64,000 bases of DNA from Seminavis robusta (GCA_903772945.1 CAICTM010000131.1:1-64000); one strand, 5' to 3'. Shown: positions 1-12,174, counted from the stretch's first letter. Notes: a model not told the origin generated them from the sequence alone. Made by a program: numbers and translations.

Positions 1-552
1 TCTCATATATCCTTTTCTATACCCACAAACGGTTAAAGGCAAGCCCTAGCAAGAGGCTTGCATATACCGTTTTCAAATCTAAACGTAGAACATAATCCCT
101 TCGGGGAAAGTGTAATTAATAAGTTAACAGGATCAAATAGAGATGGTGATCACTGTGTCTGCCGTGAGGCAGAAAATTTTGGAGATGTAAGCACAAGTTT
201 GAAGCATTTTCATGGTGTCAGACTAGCTAGTAGTATTTCTTATTCTTTGAGGTCTTAATACTGGGAAGCTTTCTTACAAGTCTGTGATGTTCTTAACATT
301 TTCTAGAATCTCAGGGCTCGCTTTCTTATAGTGGAGTTTCTTATATTCAAGTTTGGAGTGTAAGTAAAACCAAGAGAAGAAAAGAATTTACAGTACTGAA
401 GATTTCTGAACTTTTGAACTCTGAGTCCCACATCCCGCTCTCTCATCAACAAGCACGCAAATCGCAAATCAGCTCGCAATCTCGCAATTACTACCAGGTA
501 TCTACTCCTCTCCATCAAACAAGCAACAAAAAACAAAAAACAAAGATCGACC
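1..552. other. Upstream region of the 7TM gene
   Basis: No convincing gene seen. The last 60 bases are A-rich and lead into a good initiation context at 553 (GACCATGG), so the distal part is probably the 5' UTR and promoter of the 7TM receptor gene. Short ORFs on both strands have no recognisable content. Confidence 0.5.
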
Positions 553-1881
553 ATGGCATCATCATCATCATCAACTTCTGAAGAGTACATTTGGACAGAG
601 GCGCCGGAAGAGGCCGAGTCGTTTAGTGCTCGCCATGTGACCCTGGCAGTGATTCCGCACATTACGGGGTTCCTGTCTCTTTTGGGTTCTACATTGATTG
701 TGGTGGACGTGTACCGCCGGCGATTCGAGACGGTCTATCATCGTCTCCTCTTGGGTTTGGCAGTTTCGGATATCATTGCCAGCATTGGCTTTTTTCTTTC
801 GACATGGCCCATTCCGGAAGAATCCATGACATCCTGGGGGGCGATTGGGAATCTACAGACGTGTGAGTTTCAAGGCTTTTTGATTCAATTGGGATTGGCA
901 ACGCCGCTCTACAATGCCGCGTTGAGTATCTACTACGTCCTGCTGGTCCGGTTCAATTGGAAACAAGCGAGTCGCGAAATGATTCGCTTTGAACGAGTCA
1001 GCCATGGCGTCGCCGTTGTCTTGGCATTGGGGACTGCCATTGCCAGTCTCGTCTTGAATCTCTACAATGATGCCAATCTGTGGTGCTGGATTGCCCCGCA
1101 TCCCATGGATTGTGTCAATAGCATCGAAAAAGATGATGGCGTGGGGACCTGCATTCGAGGCGACAATGCATGGGTCTACCGCATGGCATTTTACTTTTGT
1201 TGGCTCTGGGCCAGCTTTGTCGTTGTCACGGGGTGCATGGGAGCCATGGTGCATGCCGTCTACCAACAGTCAACCAAGATGGATCGATACCGACAAGCGG
1301 GAGAAGCACCCAACAAGGCTCGATGGGATCGAGTACAGTCCGTGGCGATCCAATCGTCGCTCTATATTCTCGCATGCATCCTCACGGCTCTCCCCGTCAG
1401 TATTGCCCGCATCTTGCAGGCCAAGTACAATTGTACCAGTACCTACTTTCCGCTCAGTATGACAACTGTCTTGTTCTTTCCAACACAAGGACTCTGGAAC
1501 GCATTGATTTACTTTCGTCCTCGCGTGGGGAAATACTGGGAGGAGCAGCGGAAGAGGTCCCAACAATCGTCCTCGGCGACCATTAGCACGTCACTGGGAA
1601 CGGCTTTCACCAAGTTTTTCTCGCCCATGTCCAGGAACACGAATTCCGCAGCTAGTTGCAAGGAGTCAACCACACATCATGCTTCTACATGTACTACAGA
1701 ACGTCTTGGAGGATCTCCCCAAATGTCCACGGTACCCAATGCAACACCAGAAGAGACAGAGACAGCAGTAGACGCATCATCAAAGCAAACAGATGAGACC
1801 ATAATATCTTCGGATCAGAATGACGACAAGGTTGCCCCGGAAGTCGTTGAACATCGCCGCAACGATTCACCAATACAGTAG
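553..1881 (+). CDS. Seven-transmembrane GPCR-like receptor
   Basis: Single-exon ORF of 442 aa. It has about seven hydrophobic segments, near residues 28-50, 62-82, 107-130, 148-170, 208-236, 268-290 and 296-318. They are followed by a hydrophilic Ser/Thr-rich tail of about 120 residues, a typical cytoplasmic tail of a phosphorylated receptor. The topology and overall look fit the cAMP-receptor/secretin-like 7TM proteins of protists. I see no DRY motif after TM3; the sequence there is VRFNWKQ. Start choice: the ATG at 553 lies in a strong context (ACCATGG) and is followed by a Ser run. It would act at the plasma membrane, probably sensing an extracellular ligand. Ligand and G protein are unknown. 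The family is inferred from topology; 7TM-like is secure, the exact class is not. Confidence 0.75.
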   Translation: MASSSSSTSEEYIWTEAPEEAESFSARHVTLAVIPHITGFLSLLGSTLIVVDVYRRRFETVYHRLLLGLAVSDIIASIGFFLSTWPIPEESMTSWGAIGNLQTCEFQGFLIQLGLATPLYNAALSIYYVLLVRFNWKQASREMIRFERVSHGVAVVLALGTAIASLVLNLYNDANLWCWIAPHPMDCVNSIEKDDGVGTCIRGDNAWVYRMAFYFCWLWASFVVVTGCMGAMVHAVYQQSTKMDRYRQAGEAPNKARWDRVQSVAIQSSLYILACILTALPVSIARILQAKYNCTSTYFPLSMTTVLFFPTQGLWNALIYFRPRVGKYWEEQRKRSQQSSSATISTSLGTAFTKFFSPMSRNTNSAASCKESTTHHASTCTTERLGGSPQMSTVPNATPEETETAVDASSKQTDETIISSDQNDDKVAPEVVEHRRNDSPIQ

Positions 1882-2740
1882 TGCCATGAAATAGACTCGA
1901 GTCGAGTCGACTTGTGGGGAGGCAGGACCTTAATGGTGAAGGACCACGCACCATGGTCAGTTAGCTAATGCATTGTAAACTATACATCGTACGTTACTAC
2001 ATTCATTCTATTGTGGGCTGCATCCATTGGTTTCCTACGTATGCTTTTGTTCCATATCACAAACTAGCTAGACGTTCCCGCAATGATCCCATTGATGACT
2101 CGACTCAAATGGCTGGACCTTCATGATTGCCTAGCTAGCAAGCATAGTAGCTGCGGCCAGGGACAGGGGGGTATTGAGGAACTCCCATCTGAATGGATGG
2201 GCAGCTTTCAACGTAACCTACATTTCGCTATGATGCTACGGTGCGGTACGAAACGACCCCATCAAAAGTATGTGCCCCTCTTGATCGACAAGGACCAGCA
2301 TGTTCAAGAGGAATTGAATCGAATCCAAGCCAATCGGCTGATTCACCGACTCACTCCAGCGGCAAAACGATTGTTTTGGCCAAGGGTGTAACTCGCAGTC
2401 GTTCAAGCTCGTTAGATGCCACACTTATTCTTGTCTCACATCTTTTCAGTTTCTTTATATCCACGGTCGAAGAAGACACAGCTCGACGGAGCCACCTTGC
2501 TCGTACTTTGCAGTTTACTGATAGTCGCATGTGCATTCCATTCGAGCTCGTTCCTTTCTTCTTCAGGATTCCTACCACAAATCGCAGATCTATGTATACT
2601 ACTCCGCCCTTGTCCGGCAATCCGTACATGATAACAGTACACCCCAAGCAGCATGGAAGAACTACCAGCAATCCATTCGGCGAGCCTCGGCGTGTGTCTC
2701 TTGAGTTTATTGCACAATCTCAGCCGCGAGAGGCACTTTT

Positions 2741-3297
2741 TCACCGAGCTATCATCAGCATCATCGCCATCTCATCTAGAGCTTTGCCACCGTAGTTACA
2801 AATGCGTTTCAACACAAAAGCATCAATGAAAAACAAATCGCAAACCAGCTGGATCAGTTCCTCAGGTGGAAGTCGAAGTTTCGCCAGATACCGCCACTCC
2901 AAATGGCAGAGATGATTGTAGATTGTCAGGTCTTCCGGATCAAGCCTCTCCACGGTATACTTGAGACAATCAGAGGAGCATCATTCACACTTACTTCTTG
3001 GCTGATGTAAAAAGTCACATTCAACACGATTTTGGAAAAGCTTGACATCCTTCGGAAATCCTTCTTTCGATAAATCTCGGACGGGCATTCAAGAACAGTG
3101 CGCAGAGGTGGCTCTGAAGCCTGAAGATGTTGGTTTCTCAGGAGTGGCTGTAATGCTTGATGGCGATGTATGCGTTGCATCATGTCATATCTCCGTAGTT
3201 GTGACGAACGCAATGTCATGGTCCTGGGTGATTTCTTCACAGGAAACAGCAGGGTCTTCCGGTAGAGCGCTTGGGCAATCCAACATGTATTGTCCAT
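2741..3297 (-). pseudogene. Possible decayed gene fragment, unknown family
   Basis: Two overlapping minus-strand frames read like protein. One contains ERLDPEDLTIYNHLCHLEWR and continues LAKLRLPPEELIQLVCDLFFIDAFVLKRI with balanced composition. The adjacent upstream frames carry PSALPEDPAVSCEEITQDHD-like text but are interrupted. No family is recognised. It could be the 3' exon of a broken host gene or chance. Evidence is limited to protein-like composition. Confidence 0.25.
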
Positions 3298-3330
3298 CTC
3301 GACCGCAGATCAAGGCACCACCTGGGAGAG

Positions 3331-3387
3331 TCAGAGCCAGGGCTAGCTAGAGCTAGGGCTAGAGCCAGGGCTAGAGCCAGGGCCAGA
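3331..3387. repeat. GGGCTAGAGCCA tandem repeat
   Basis: Degenerate tandem array of GCTAGAGCCAGG-type 6/12-bp units (AGCCAGGGCTAGCTAGAGCT...). It is translatable in all frames, giving artificial Ala-Leu or Ala-Arg runs in both directions. Confidence 0.8.
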
Positions 3388-4780
3388 GTTGGCGTCATCA
3401 GGAAGGTTGCTTCGAGGATATGGGGACCGCGCTGCACTCCCAAGGCGAAGCGAAGGCAAGCGCCGACTTGAATGACGAGGAAGTCCCATCACACGACAAG
3501 CGGCCCCGCAAACGCAAGGATCCGAAGTAGTTGAACGACATGAAGCGGACCGAGGATGAGGCTGCCCCGAAGCAACCGAGAGAAACGATTTACGCCTTAA
3601 GCCATCCAGAAGGTGGTTGGCGTTTGGGAGGCGAACTGTTTGCTAGTTTGAGGCAGGCAATTTCGAAGCAACGAGATTGCTTCCTTCCCCGTTTTTCACT
3701 CCCACCACTTGGAGCTACGCTCGTCTGGGTCGCAAGTTGCCGAAGTGAAGCGAAGTTGCTTTCCAGCTCCGGGTCTGCAAAAGGATTCGAATTGGTTCAA
3801 CGAGTTCTGCTGAGTTTGCCAACGGAGGTTTCAAAGTACGACTGTAGAGGTTCAGTACGGAGGCCTACATGAACAGCAACAACAACGTTCACAAGCACTA
3901 GAGCCTAAGTCGGTGCGGGACCTCTCCTTGCTTGCCATGTTCACTCGGGGCTCGGGGCGCCTCGTAACAAACCACCAAAACTAACTGACTCCTTGCCAGG
4001 ACTGCCCAAACTGGGTGTCGATGCTACGGTTTGGCCCCACCGAAAATGGAACATCGGGCCTTCGCCAGCGAGATAGCCATGAGTGGAACGGACCCTGGAT
4101 GAACGGTGTGAATGACCCGGAGGCGAAGGAAACTGGCAGTCATTGGGAAAGTAGCTGGCTAGCTAGCAGCTGGAAGCTAGTGGATCATCCAGCAGCGACC
4201 GATGTTGTGCAAGAAGCGGAAGGAATCTTCGAAACGGCATGGGCGTTAGTCTCTGCCAGATGTGCGGCACATTAACTAGCCGCAACATGTACAATAGCGG
4301 TGCGAGAGCTACTCCCGTACTCCCGTACTTACAGGTACACTGTACTACATACCGGTACATGTAGTAGACCTGCTGCCGTGACTGTCACTCGAGCGAGGAC
4401 TTTTGCCGAAGGGGAGCCGAGAGAAGTGCCCCGTCATCGGTCGAAAGCATTCTGAACTTTGAATCACACAGGTGAATCTTGGTTGTCTTTCACGACCTTG
4501 CAAGGTTGCACTTCGCTTCGAGATATATGCAAGCTACTAGCTGCATGACTGTTTACATCGGACAACCTTTTACATGCCTGGATGAAAAGGCCAGGATTCA
4601 GTAAATAAATAATTTTTTGAAAGTTTCAAAACTGCATGGGTAAACACTTAAGAAGTGGGGTATTAAATTGGTTTATTGCAATTAAAATTTCTCCAAGCCC
4701 CTAAAAATATACCATTTACGTAAATGGTCTTCGGGCTGGTAGCAAGTCTGAACCCGCCGTTGCCCAGACCTCTCGATGGC

Positions 4781-4810
4781 GACTCGACTCGACTCGACTC
4801 GACTCGACTC
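4781..4810. repeat. (GACTC)6 microsatellite
   Basis: Six perfect GACTC units. Shorter versions of the same motif (GAGTCGAGTC) occur at many intergenic places in the window, for example 1893-1908 and 23773-23792. Confidence 0.95.
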
Positions 4811-5550
4811 TGCATACCGAGCTGCATGCCGCATGCCGCATGCCGCAAGCTGTGACCGTTACCAGGCTCCCGAGGAGAGTGCTCTACTAGTACTTTGTAA
4901 TGTTGACGCTACTCGAGTACCAGTTTTCAGAACCGCAAAAGCTGTCTCACTTTGGGATAATGACCGAGAAGAGTCTGACCGCTGAGAAGGCATTCTCTAA
5001 ACAAGACATGTAAAATAACTCCACGGTTAAGAGGTTCTAAATAGTTTGTCTCGAGGGGACTTGAAATTTTGTCAACAAGAGTTGTCCAACCTTCAAAATC
5101 TACATGTACTAGTAGATGACTTCACAGTTAATCCGCAAGAATCCAAAAGAATTCTATTCTAATAGTTCATCATAACAATGACCAGTCTCCAGGTACGGTT
5201 TCAACTTATTTACAAAACTAATTTTTGTTGAGCTCTGTGTGTAGTGCTGGGGGTATTTAATGCTTCTTACAGCAGACCTGCAAGAGGAGTCGTAATCATC
5301 ACCAAGCACAGTCTTCTTTTGTGTTGGCGATACGAGCCTGCCCTTCGGTTGAGCGTCTATCTTAGCTCAAGATAAAAGAACGTTGCCCCTACTCAAGTAT
5401 GATAGTTAAGAGAGATAAAATGCATGTACGGTACCTTCGTACCTACTTACTCATGTGGCTCAGTAGTCTACCTTATGGAACAGTCCACACGTCCACACTG
5501 GTTATCGTGTTGGTGGGTCTGCCAACCTACCTGGCCAAAATTAGAGGGGT

Positions 5551-5698
5551 GAATGACCCCCTTTGCAAACCTGGATGGCCAAACTTAGGTAGTCGAGAGA
5601 CTCTTTGGTGGCACAATCTCGCCAAAGTTAATCATAAGAGGTATCCGCGGTATCTCTCTCCCTCATCTCCCCGAATCCTAAATAAGAGGGGGTCATTC
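5551..5698. mobile_element. MITE-like element with about 15-bp terminal inverted repeats
   Basis: The left end GAATGACCCCCTTT (5551-5564) is matched by the inverse of AAGAGGGGGTCATTC at 5684-5698, giving a 148-bp unit without coding capacity. Size and ends fit a non-autonomous DNA element. No clear target-site duplication is seen, and no second copy lies in the window. Confidence 0.5.
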
Positions 5699-6069
5699 AT
5701 TCAAGAACGGTTTTCTTTTTGGTCTGAGCATTTACAAATTTGGGCTGGCTTCCTCTGTCACATAATTTTAGTTCAACGTAGACAGTCGCCTGCCTGCCAT
5801 CCTCCAAGCCAAACCACTCACAGAAGGCTGAACCGATCTGACCGAAATCCAGCACAGAGCACCGCGGAATCCTAATCCAACAACTCATACAGACAGGACA
5901 CAGCACCAGACTCGACTCCAAACAGCAAAACCCAACAACCGGCTAACCCGGGTGCGAAGAAGTCTTCTTTCCTCGCCACAACTCTTTTAACACAAACATA
6001 GAGAAAGACAACGACAGAAACAAAAGACTCCAACCCACTACACCAGACACAGGCAACACAGGCAAACAG

Positions 6070-8178
6070 ATGTGCATCGTTACTCCACCCTCTAGCCGCG
6101 GCATCGCCGATATGGAGCACCGCCATGGGTCCTCCGCTTCCAGACGACCTCTCCCAACAACTTCGGAGCAAAGCACTCCAGAGTCGTCTCCTCCACACTC
6201 CCCTTCTCAAGCCTGCAAAGGCGACGTGATCTTTGCAGAGATTCCTCCTTCTCCTCGCGAGTTCTTCGACTATGGCACCACGAAACAATTGATTCCCGAC
6301 AAGGCACCAGACGACGCCACTTCATCCGCCATCTATATCTCCTATGCTGTTGCTGTCCTGGTGGGTGTTCCCTTCCTCATCTACAACAGCATCCCAGAGG
6401 AAACACTGCTGGGGAACCTTATTGTTATAGGAAGTTTCTGGGATGCTGTGCTGCGGATGTCCAGTGCAGCAATCGCCCTCATCTGTTTGTTGACTGGGGT
6501 CTACTTTGCTCCCTTGATCTTGGCACACGGCAAATGTCCCGAGAGTAGTGATGATGACTCATGGACACTTCGTCTGTCGCGATGGACTGGTGCTTCTCCC
6601 GAGAAGTCGGCTCCCTGGGCGCGTAGAATTCGGTCATTCCTGTTGTCTCCTCATGGCATGAGTTTTGTCTTGACTCTGGCGCTGGGTATTCCTCAGAACA
6701 CCATCAGTTCCTATGTCATCATCTATCCTGGATGGGCATGGCACCCCTTTGCTTGGTTCTCCTACAGACCGTACCACACGACTGACTTGGCGTCTGCCGT
6801 GGAGGGTCTCTGTCTGGAACAAGATGTTCATGACATTCGTCTCCCCCGTAAAAGCTGGGCTCCTTCGCTTGGGTTTGGAACCGTTAGCAGCGATGACCGT
6901 CAACACCTTCCTCTGTGTTTGACTGAATCCCAATGGGATCTCCTCAGTGCTGGTGCCATCTCCAGCACCAACAGGCAAGATGTTCGCTCTGTTCTCAAGG
7001 GCATTCGGTATGCACAAGGCCCCAAGGCTGGCCTTGCAGTGGCTGTCTTGGCTCGAGATGTCATGGAACGCATCCAGAATCTCAGGGAAAACATGGATGC
7101 ACTGCAACCGTTCTTTTCCAATTTGTCACTCGTGATCTTTGAGAATGACAGCTCGGATGGTTCTCGAGAATTCTTCAAGCAGTGGGCTGCCGAGGAAGAT
7201 CTGGGGTACCAAGTCGACCTCATGGAATGTGCCGAAGCTGAGGACTGCAAGTTGGGAAAGAAACATCGAGACCATTCCAGTCACGATTTCGCACACTCAT
7301 CAGCTGTTGGGGACATGGATGTCTACCGACAACGAGTGGCGGACTACATTACTGATCCTAGCAATGAATTGTACGAAGACTACAGTCATATGATTGTACT
7401 GGATATCGACATTGCTGTCTCCCTCAGTCCCTTTGGAATCCTTCACAGTTTAGGAGAACGCCCCGAGAATGCGGTTGCCTCTTCTGGACGCCAGTTATTT
7501 GCTGGTTCGTGGGGATTTGAAGCCGTGCCGTACGACTTCTCTGCTTTCCGTCCCTGGGCAACCCCAGAGAATCACCGCCTGCTGAGTCTGCACGAAAGTT
7601 ATTGTGCACTAATGCCTGCGGGCGACCGATGGAGGAATGTCTGTGATGCTATGGACCCCTTGATCCAAACTGAAATGAGGCGTCTTGACCGAGCACCAGC
7701 CAGCAATGGAGACTTCTACAGAGTGGAGTCAGCTTTTAACGGAGCAGCTCTCTACCCCTTGGATCTTATCCGTGTGTCCGGAGCCACATACGATTCTGGT
7801 GAAGATGGGCAAAGATGTGAACATGTTGGTTTCAACTTGTATTTGAAGAAGCCCATGTATACCAACCGAAAGTGGGACATGCACATTGACCCCCGCAACC
7901 CGGGTGGCCCCAGCGGATGGAGAGCCTTGAACTCTGTCCACCACATTTCCAGAAATGTGTTTCTGGTGTCAGTGTTGGTAGTGACTATCACTATTTCCTA
8001 TTTTCTCTTTGTGCATTCCATTGTTCTGTTGGGTATCTTCATGGTTTACCCAATCTTCGCCCCGCTGTCAGTACAAGGCAAGAGCATCCACAGAATGATT
8101 TCCTCACACCAACGCAAGCGAAGAAGAATATTTGGCGGAACAGAGGCCCAAGAAGAGACCCTTTTCAAGGCTGTGTGA
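6070..8178 (+). CDS. Multi-pass GT-A-like glycosyltransferase
   Basis: Single-exon ORF of 702 aa. The N-terminus (about 1-80) is Ser/Pro-rich and cytosolic-looking. Hydrophobic segments lie near 85-108, 118-155 and 195-225, with a long one near 625-670 close to the C-terminus. The central domain (about 300-620) has a nucleotide-sugar-transferase look: LVIFENDSSDGSREFF resembles the first strand and N-D-S-S-D-G motif of GT-A enzymes. HMIVLDIDIAV has a D-x-D that could hold the divalent metal. CEHVGFNLYLKKP resembles the late Cys-Glu-His segment of Golgi transferases. It is probably a Golgi or ER membrane enzyme; donor and acceptor are unknown. The ATG at 6070 is the first in frame; one at 6112 is an alternative. 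Family assignment rests on motifs only. Confidence 0.6.
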   Translation: MCIVTPPSSRGIADMEHRHGSSASRRPLPTTSEQSTPESSPPHSPSQACKGDVIFAEIPPSPREFFDYGTTKQLIPDKAPDDATSSAIYISYAVAVLVGVPFLIYNSIPEETLLGNLIVIGSFWDAVLRMSSAAIALICLLTGVYFAPLILAHGKCPESSDDDSWTLRLSRWTGASPEKSAPWARRIRSFLLSPHGMSFVLTLALGIPQNTISSYVIIYPGWAWHPFAWFSYRPYHTTDLASAVEGLCLEQDVHDIRLPRKSWAPSLGFGTVSSDDRQHLPLCLTESQWDLLSAGAISSTNRQDVRSVLKGIRYAQGPKAGLAVAVLARDVMERIQNLRENMDALQPFFSNLSLVIFENDSSDGSREFFKQWAAEEDLGYQVDLMECAEAEDCKLGKKHRDHSSHDFAHSSAVGDMDVYRQRVADYITDPSNELYEDYSHMIVLDIDIAVSLSPFGILHSLGERPENAVASSGRQLFAGSWGFEAVPYDFSAFRPWATPENHRLLSLHESYCALMPAGDRWRNVCDAMDPLIQTEMRRLDRAPASNGDFYRVESAFNGAALYPLDLIRVSGATYDSGEDGQRCEHVGFNLYLKKPMYTNRKWDMHIDPRNPGGPSGWRALNSVHHISRNVFLVSVLVVTITISYFLFVHSIVLLGIFMVYPIFAPLSVQGKSIHRMISSHQRKRRRIFGGTEAQEETLFKAV

Positions 8179-9602
8179 GAATGGTCTTTCTCTTCCTCCA
8201 CCTTCCTTTTGTACTATTCCACTGCACATTAGCCGCAATAACAACATATCTTATTTTAAAAGCTACTAGAACGACTTGATGCACTACAACCTACTGTCCT
8301 GCTTGTATCTACCGCTAGCTACTAGAGGTTAGCGGACAGCAGAAACCAAGTTTTTCTCCCAGCAGTGTGCGACATCGCAATCAACTCCCACGTTGAAAAG
8401 CTTTCCAGGACTGCCGCGCCAGCCGTTCGAGGTAATGGCGAAGCCGTCAAGGGAAAAAAGGAAACTACAAAAATGACTGGCAATCTGGTAACTGTGCCCG
8501 ACTAGATGGTGGTGACAGCGGTACGTACCATACTGCACGAATAGTGCCGGCACGTACGCTGTACCTACCCCAAGCGGAATCGAATCGAATTAGCATGGTT
8601 TATTCTACTATCCCATGTTAACTTAGGAATATTCTACTATCCCATAAAGTCAACGAAACGAACCGAATGCCAAAGCACAGCTTCAAGCCCTGCGCTGGAT
8701 GGACGACTGCCGCTCGACCCAGGCTCTTGGTGTGGATTCCACTGAACCTGGAAACAGCTCCCTTCTTGTGGACGAATGGAATTCCGGAAAGGTGACTCGA
8801 CTCGACTCGTTACCCCAACTGCCTAGCTACCGTAGTCTAGTAGGCAGCCAACACCGCAAGAAAGTCATGCTGGGTCTCACTTTATTCAGGGATACCGGTA
8901 CCTGGTAGCGATGAAATCAAGATTTTTTTCACTGCTCGAAGATTATTGGTGGGAACTGTTGTGGATCCCTCTATCATAATTGGATCTTTCAAAAGCACAA
9001 GCACATGCACCAAGAAGGTCAACAGAACTGTCTCTAAATCCAGGAAGACAACTTTGGAGGCGAGGTAGTTGCGGTAAATACAATTTTCTACTAGTATACA
9101 AAAGTGAGGAGTAAACGTTAACTTTAACCCAAAAAGTACCTCAACTACCCATCGATAACTAATGTCATGGGTGTCACCTTTAGTAACTCACCAATTCTAC
9201 AGTAAGGTTAAGGAATCCAGTTGCTACACGTGTAACTCTTGGGAAGGCTCAAACGAATTGTTTAGCCCACAACAGCGTAAAGTCCTGTAGATTTCTACAT
9301 GATTTGTACTAGAGTTGTCTATGAAACTTCAACTTGGCTTCAGATTTGACTCCAAGCCCCACAGCACCACGCACTACAAGTCTCCTGTCTCTTTTCCGCC
9401 CATCATTCAACATCCAATCACTGCAAGGAAATCAAAGAAGGAGAGCAGCAACAGCGGCTGTTGAAGTTTTATAGCGTCTTCCAGCAGGGAAATACACATT
9501 CGACAAAAGCTTTGTGCAATAGTCTAGCTAGTAGAAGACGTTGCTCTTTCCGTTGGTTGAGCGGTAGCATATTTTAGAACAAACCTAGAACAATCTACAA
9601 CA
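8179..9602. other. Intergenic region upstream of ChlD
   Basis: About 1.4 kb with no supported gene. It contains GAATC/GACTC-type runs (8578-8592, 8803-8810) and short direct repeats such as TATTCTACTATCCCAT (about 8600 and 8630). The distal 300 bp presumably hold the ChlD promoter. I see no defined motif. Confidence 0.45.
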
Positions 9603-12174
9603 ATGGGGTTCTTTCGGCCATCCTTGTTGCTGGCTGCAGCATGCTTGGTGTCAGGAGTGAGTGTGACATTAGAGATCCAAGGTGGATCAATATCTTTTGT
9701 GTCATTCTGATTGGTATCTAACCTGAATATCCCTGTGGTGGCTTCTTGTGATTGATTCATTAGGCGCTATCTTTTTCGGTGCTCCCATCAACCCGATCAT
9801 TTTCTGTTCCCCGTTCCACCCGAGTATTGGCATCTGTAGCTGAAGACGCAAGTGCAGCAGCAGCCGCTGAAGAGCGTGCCCGTGCCGTCATGGAGGCAGA
9901 AGCTGCAGCGGATAATATGGACGATATTGGCTTTAAAGATAACAAACTCATGGATGTTGGTGGTCGTCCCTTCCCTCTTTCGATGATTGTTGGGCAAGAC
10001 GCCATCAAACAAGCCTTGTTGTTGTCATCTGTAAATCACCGAATGGCAGGCGTTGTCATTTCTGGAGGAAAGGGAACAGCCAAATCTGTCATGGCCCGAG
10101 CTTTGCATCAGTTGTTGCCTCCCATTGAAGTTATCAAGGGATCCCCATTCAACATTGATCCTGCTGGTGAATATGGAATTGATGATTTTACAAAGACTTC
10201 GCTTTCCGGTGGAGGTATTCCCTTGGAAGAAAGGGAAACTGAAATTATCCCGTGTCCCTTTGTCCAAGTCCCACTCAATGTCATGGAAGACAGGCTCATT
10301 GGTAGTGCCGATCTGGAGGAAAGTGTCAAGACAGGAAAGACCGTTTTCTCACCCGGTCTTCTCGCCAAAGCTCATCGTGGTGTTCTTTATATTGATGATA
10401 TCAATCTTCTCGATGAAGAAACTGCCAATATTCTTCTTGGAGTTGTCACGGAGGGATCTGTGACTGTGGAACGTGAGGGACTTTCCCTGAGGTACCCATG
10501 CAAACCTCTGCTCATTGCGACTTTCAATCCCGACGAAGGTGAATTGCGCGACCATCTTCTTGACCGTATTGCAGTTGCTCTCTCTGCTAATGCTCAGCCT
10601 CTGGACATCAGCCAGCGTGTGGAAGCTGTCAGTAGCGTCCTTGACTTTGCTAGCTCGGGAGCCCAAAAGTCGGAAGAAGCGGAGAAAACCCTGAAAGCAG
10701 CTATTGAGAACGAAGACGACCTCAAAACAGCAATTGTCTTTGCTCGAGAGTACATTAAGGAGTTGACTCTGGCCCCATCGCAAGTTCAGTACCTTTGTGA
10801 AGAAGCCATTCGCGCTGGATGCCAGGGACACCGTGCCGAGATTTATGCCGTAGAAGTTGCAAGGGCCAGTGCTGCTCTGGAAGGTCGTCAGGTCACCAGC
10901 GAGGATCTCAAGTTGGCCGTCAAGCTCGCCATTGCTCCCCGCGGAACCTTCATCAATACCCCCATGGACGAAGATGAGATGATGCCCCCTCCACCACCAC
11001 CCCCACCGCCGCCGCAAATGGACGACCAGAACCAAGACCAGGATCAGGACCAAGAGGACGAAGACGAAGAAGACCAGCAGGAACCCGATGAAGAAGAAGA
11101 TGACGACACTCCAGACGAAGCTCCAGATGTGCCCGAGGTACCTCAAGAATTCATGTTTGACGTCGATGCCACACCAATGGACCCTGATTTGATTGAGTTT
11201 TCAAGCCGAGAACGCAGTGGCAAGGGTGGAGGCCGAGGCCTTATCTTCTCGCAGGACCGTGGTCGTTACATTAAACCAATGCTTCCCAAGGGTAAGGTTG
11301 TCCGACTTGCCGTTGACGCCACACTCCGTGCTTCTGCCCCGTACCAAAAGTCTCGTCGTGAACGTGCTATTGGAACCAAGTACGAAGGCCGAGGAGTTCA
11401 CATTGAACAAGGGGATGTTCGCACCAAAAAGATGGCCCGTAAAGCAGGATCGCTTATCATCTTCGTTGTTGATGCCTCTGGATCGATGGCACTGAACCGT
11501 ATGAATGCTGCGAAGGGTGCTGCCATGAGTTTGCTGACGGAGGCTTACCAAAGCCGTGATCAAATCTCGCTAATCCCATTCCAAGGAGAAATGGCTGATG
11601 TGCTGCTGCCACCCACCAAGTCCATCACCATGGCACGAAAGCGTCTGGAACAAATGCCCTGCGGAGGAGGTTCGCCTCTTGCACACGCTCTGCAGGTAAG
11701 AGTGCACATAAACCCATTGATGCCTAGAGGCCCTTGTTGTCGTTCGCTCTAACATTTTTCCTGATCTTTTGTTGATTTTCCAAACAGAGCGCTATGCTGA
11801 CGGGTGTCAACGCTCAAAAGAGTGGAGACGTTGGAAAGGTTGTGGTTGTGATGATTTCTGATGGGCGTGCCAATGTACCACTGTGCGTCTCTATGGGCGA
11901 GGAATTTGACCCTGAAGCCGACGAAGACTCCAAGGACGGAAAGCCAAGCCGAGCATACTTGAAGGAAGAAGTCTTGGCATGCGCCAAGAAGCTTGGGTCA
12001 CTTCCCGGATTCAATCTGCTATGCATCGACACAGAGAACAAATTCATTTCAACTGGACTTGCAAAGGACATTGCGGACGCAGCGATGGGCAAGTACCATC
12101 AAATTGCTAAGGCCGACGGAAGTGCCATCGCCAGTGTGACAAACCAGGCATTAAATCAAATGAAGGCACAATAG
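9603..12174 (+). CDS. chlD: Magnesium chelatase subunit D, plastid precursor
   Basis: Part of the ChlH/I/D complex that inserts Mg2+ into protoporphyrin IX, the first committed step to chlorophyll. Three exons by GT-AG: 9603-9656, 9764-11695 and 11788-12174, giving 790 aa. Exon 1 encodes a hydrophobic signal peptide (MGFFRPSLLLAAACLVSG) and the join reads ALSFSV, an ASAF-like site for import through complex diatom plastid membranes. Then comes a ChlI-like AAA+ domain (about 70-330) with SGGKGTAKS in place of a full Walker A, as expected for ChlD. A poly-Pro run plus an acidic linker (about 425-480) follows, then a VWA domain with the MIDAS motif DASGSM (about 590) and SDGRAN across the exon 2/3 join. 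ChlD, not ChlI, because of the linker and VWA. Convergent with BolA. Confidence 0.95.

Larger units (their letters stand above)
1882..6069. other. Gene-poor interval with repeats
   Basis: About 4.2 kb between the 7TM gene and the glycosyltransferase. Apart from the possible gene remnant, the GGGCTAGAGCCA repeat, the GACTC run and the MITE-like element listed separately, I see only short ORFs without recognisable domains. Palindromic CTAGCTAG and TACCGGTA-type words are frequent. The last 150 bases before 6070 are rich in A and C (ACACAACACAGG-like), which fits a 5' UTR. Confidence 0.5.

Noticed and set aside
3237-3471. ORFs with Ala-Leu or Ala-Arg runs on both strands
   Set aside because: Generated by the GGGCTAGAGCCA tandem repeat.
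5399-5875. 158-aa ORF
   Set aside because: Runs straight through the MITE-like element and has no protein-like features.
10349-11146. 265-aa ORF on the minus strand
   Set aside because: Antisense to the ChlD exon. Its Val/Phe and Trp/Arg runs are the reverse of the acidic and poly-Pro linker.
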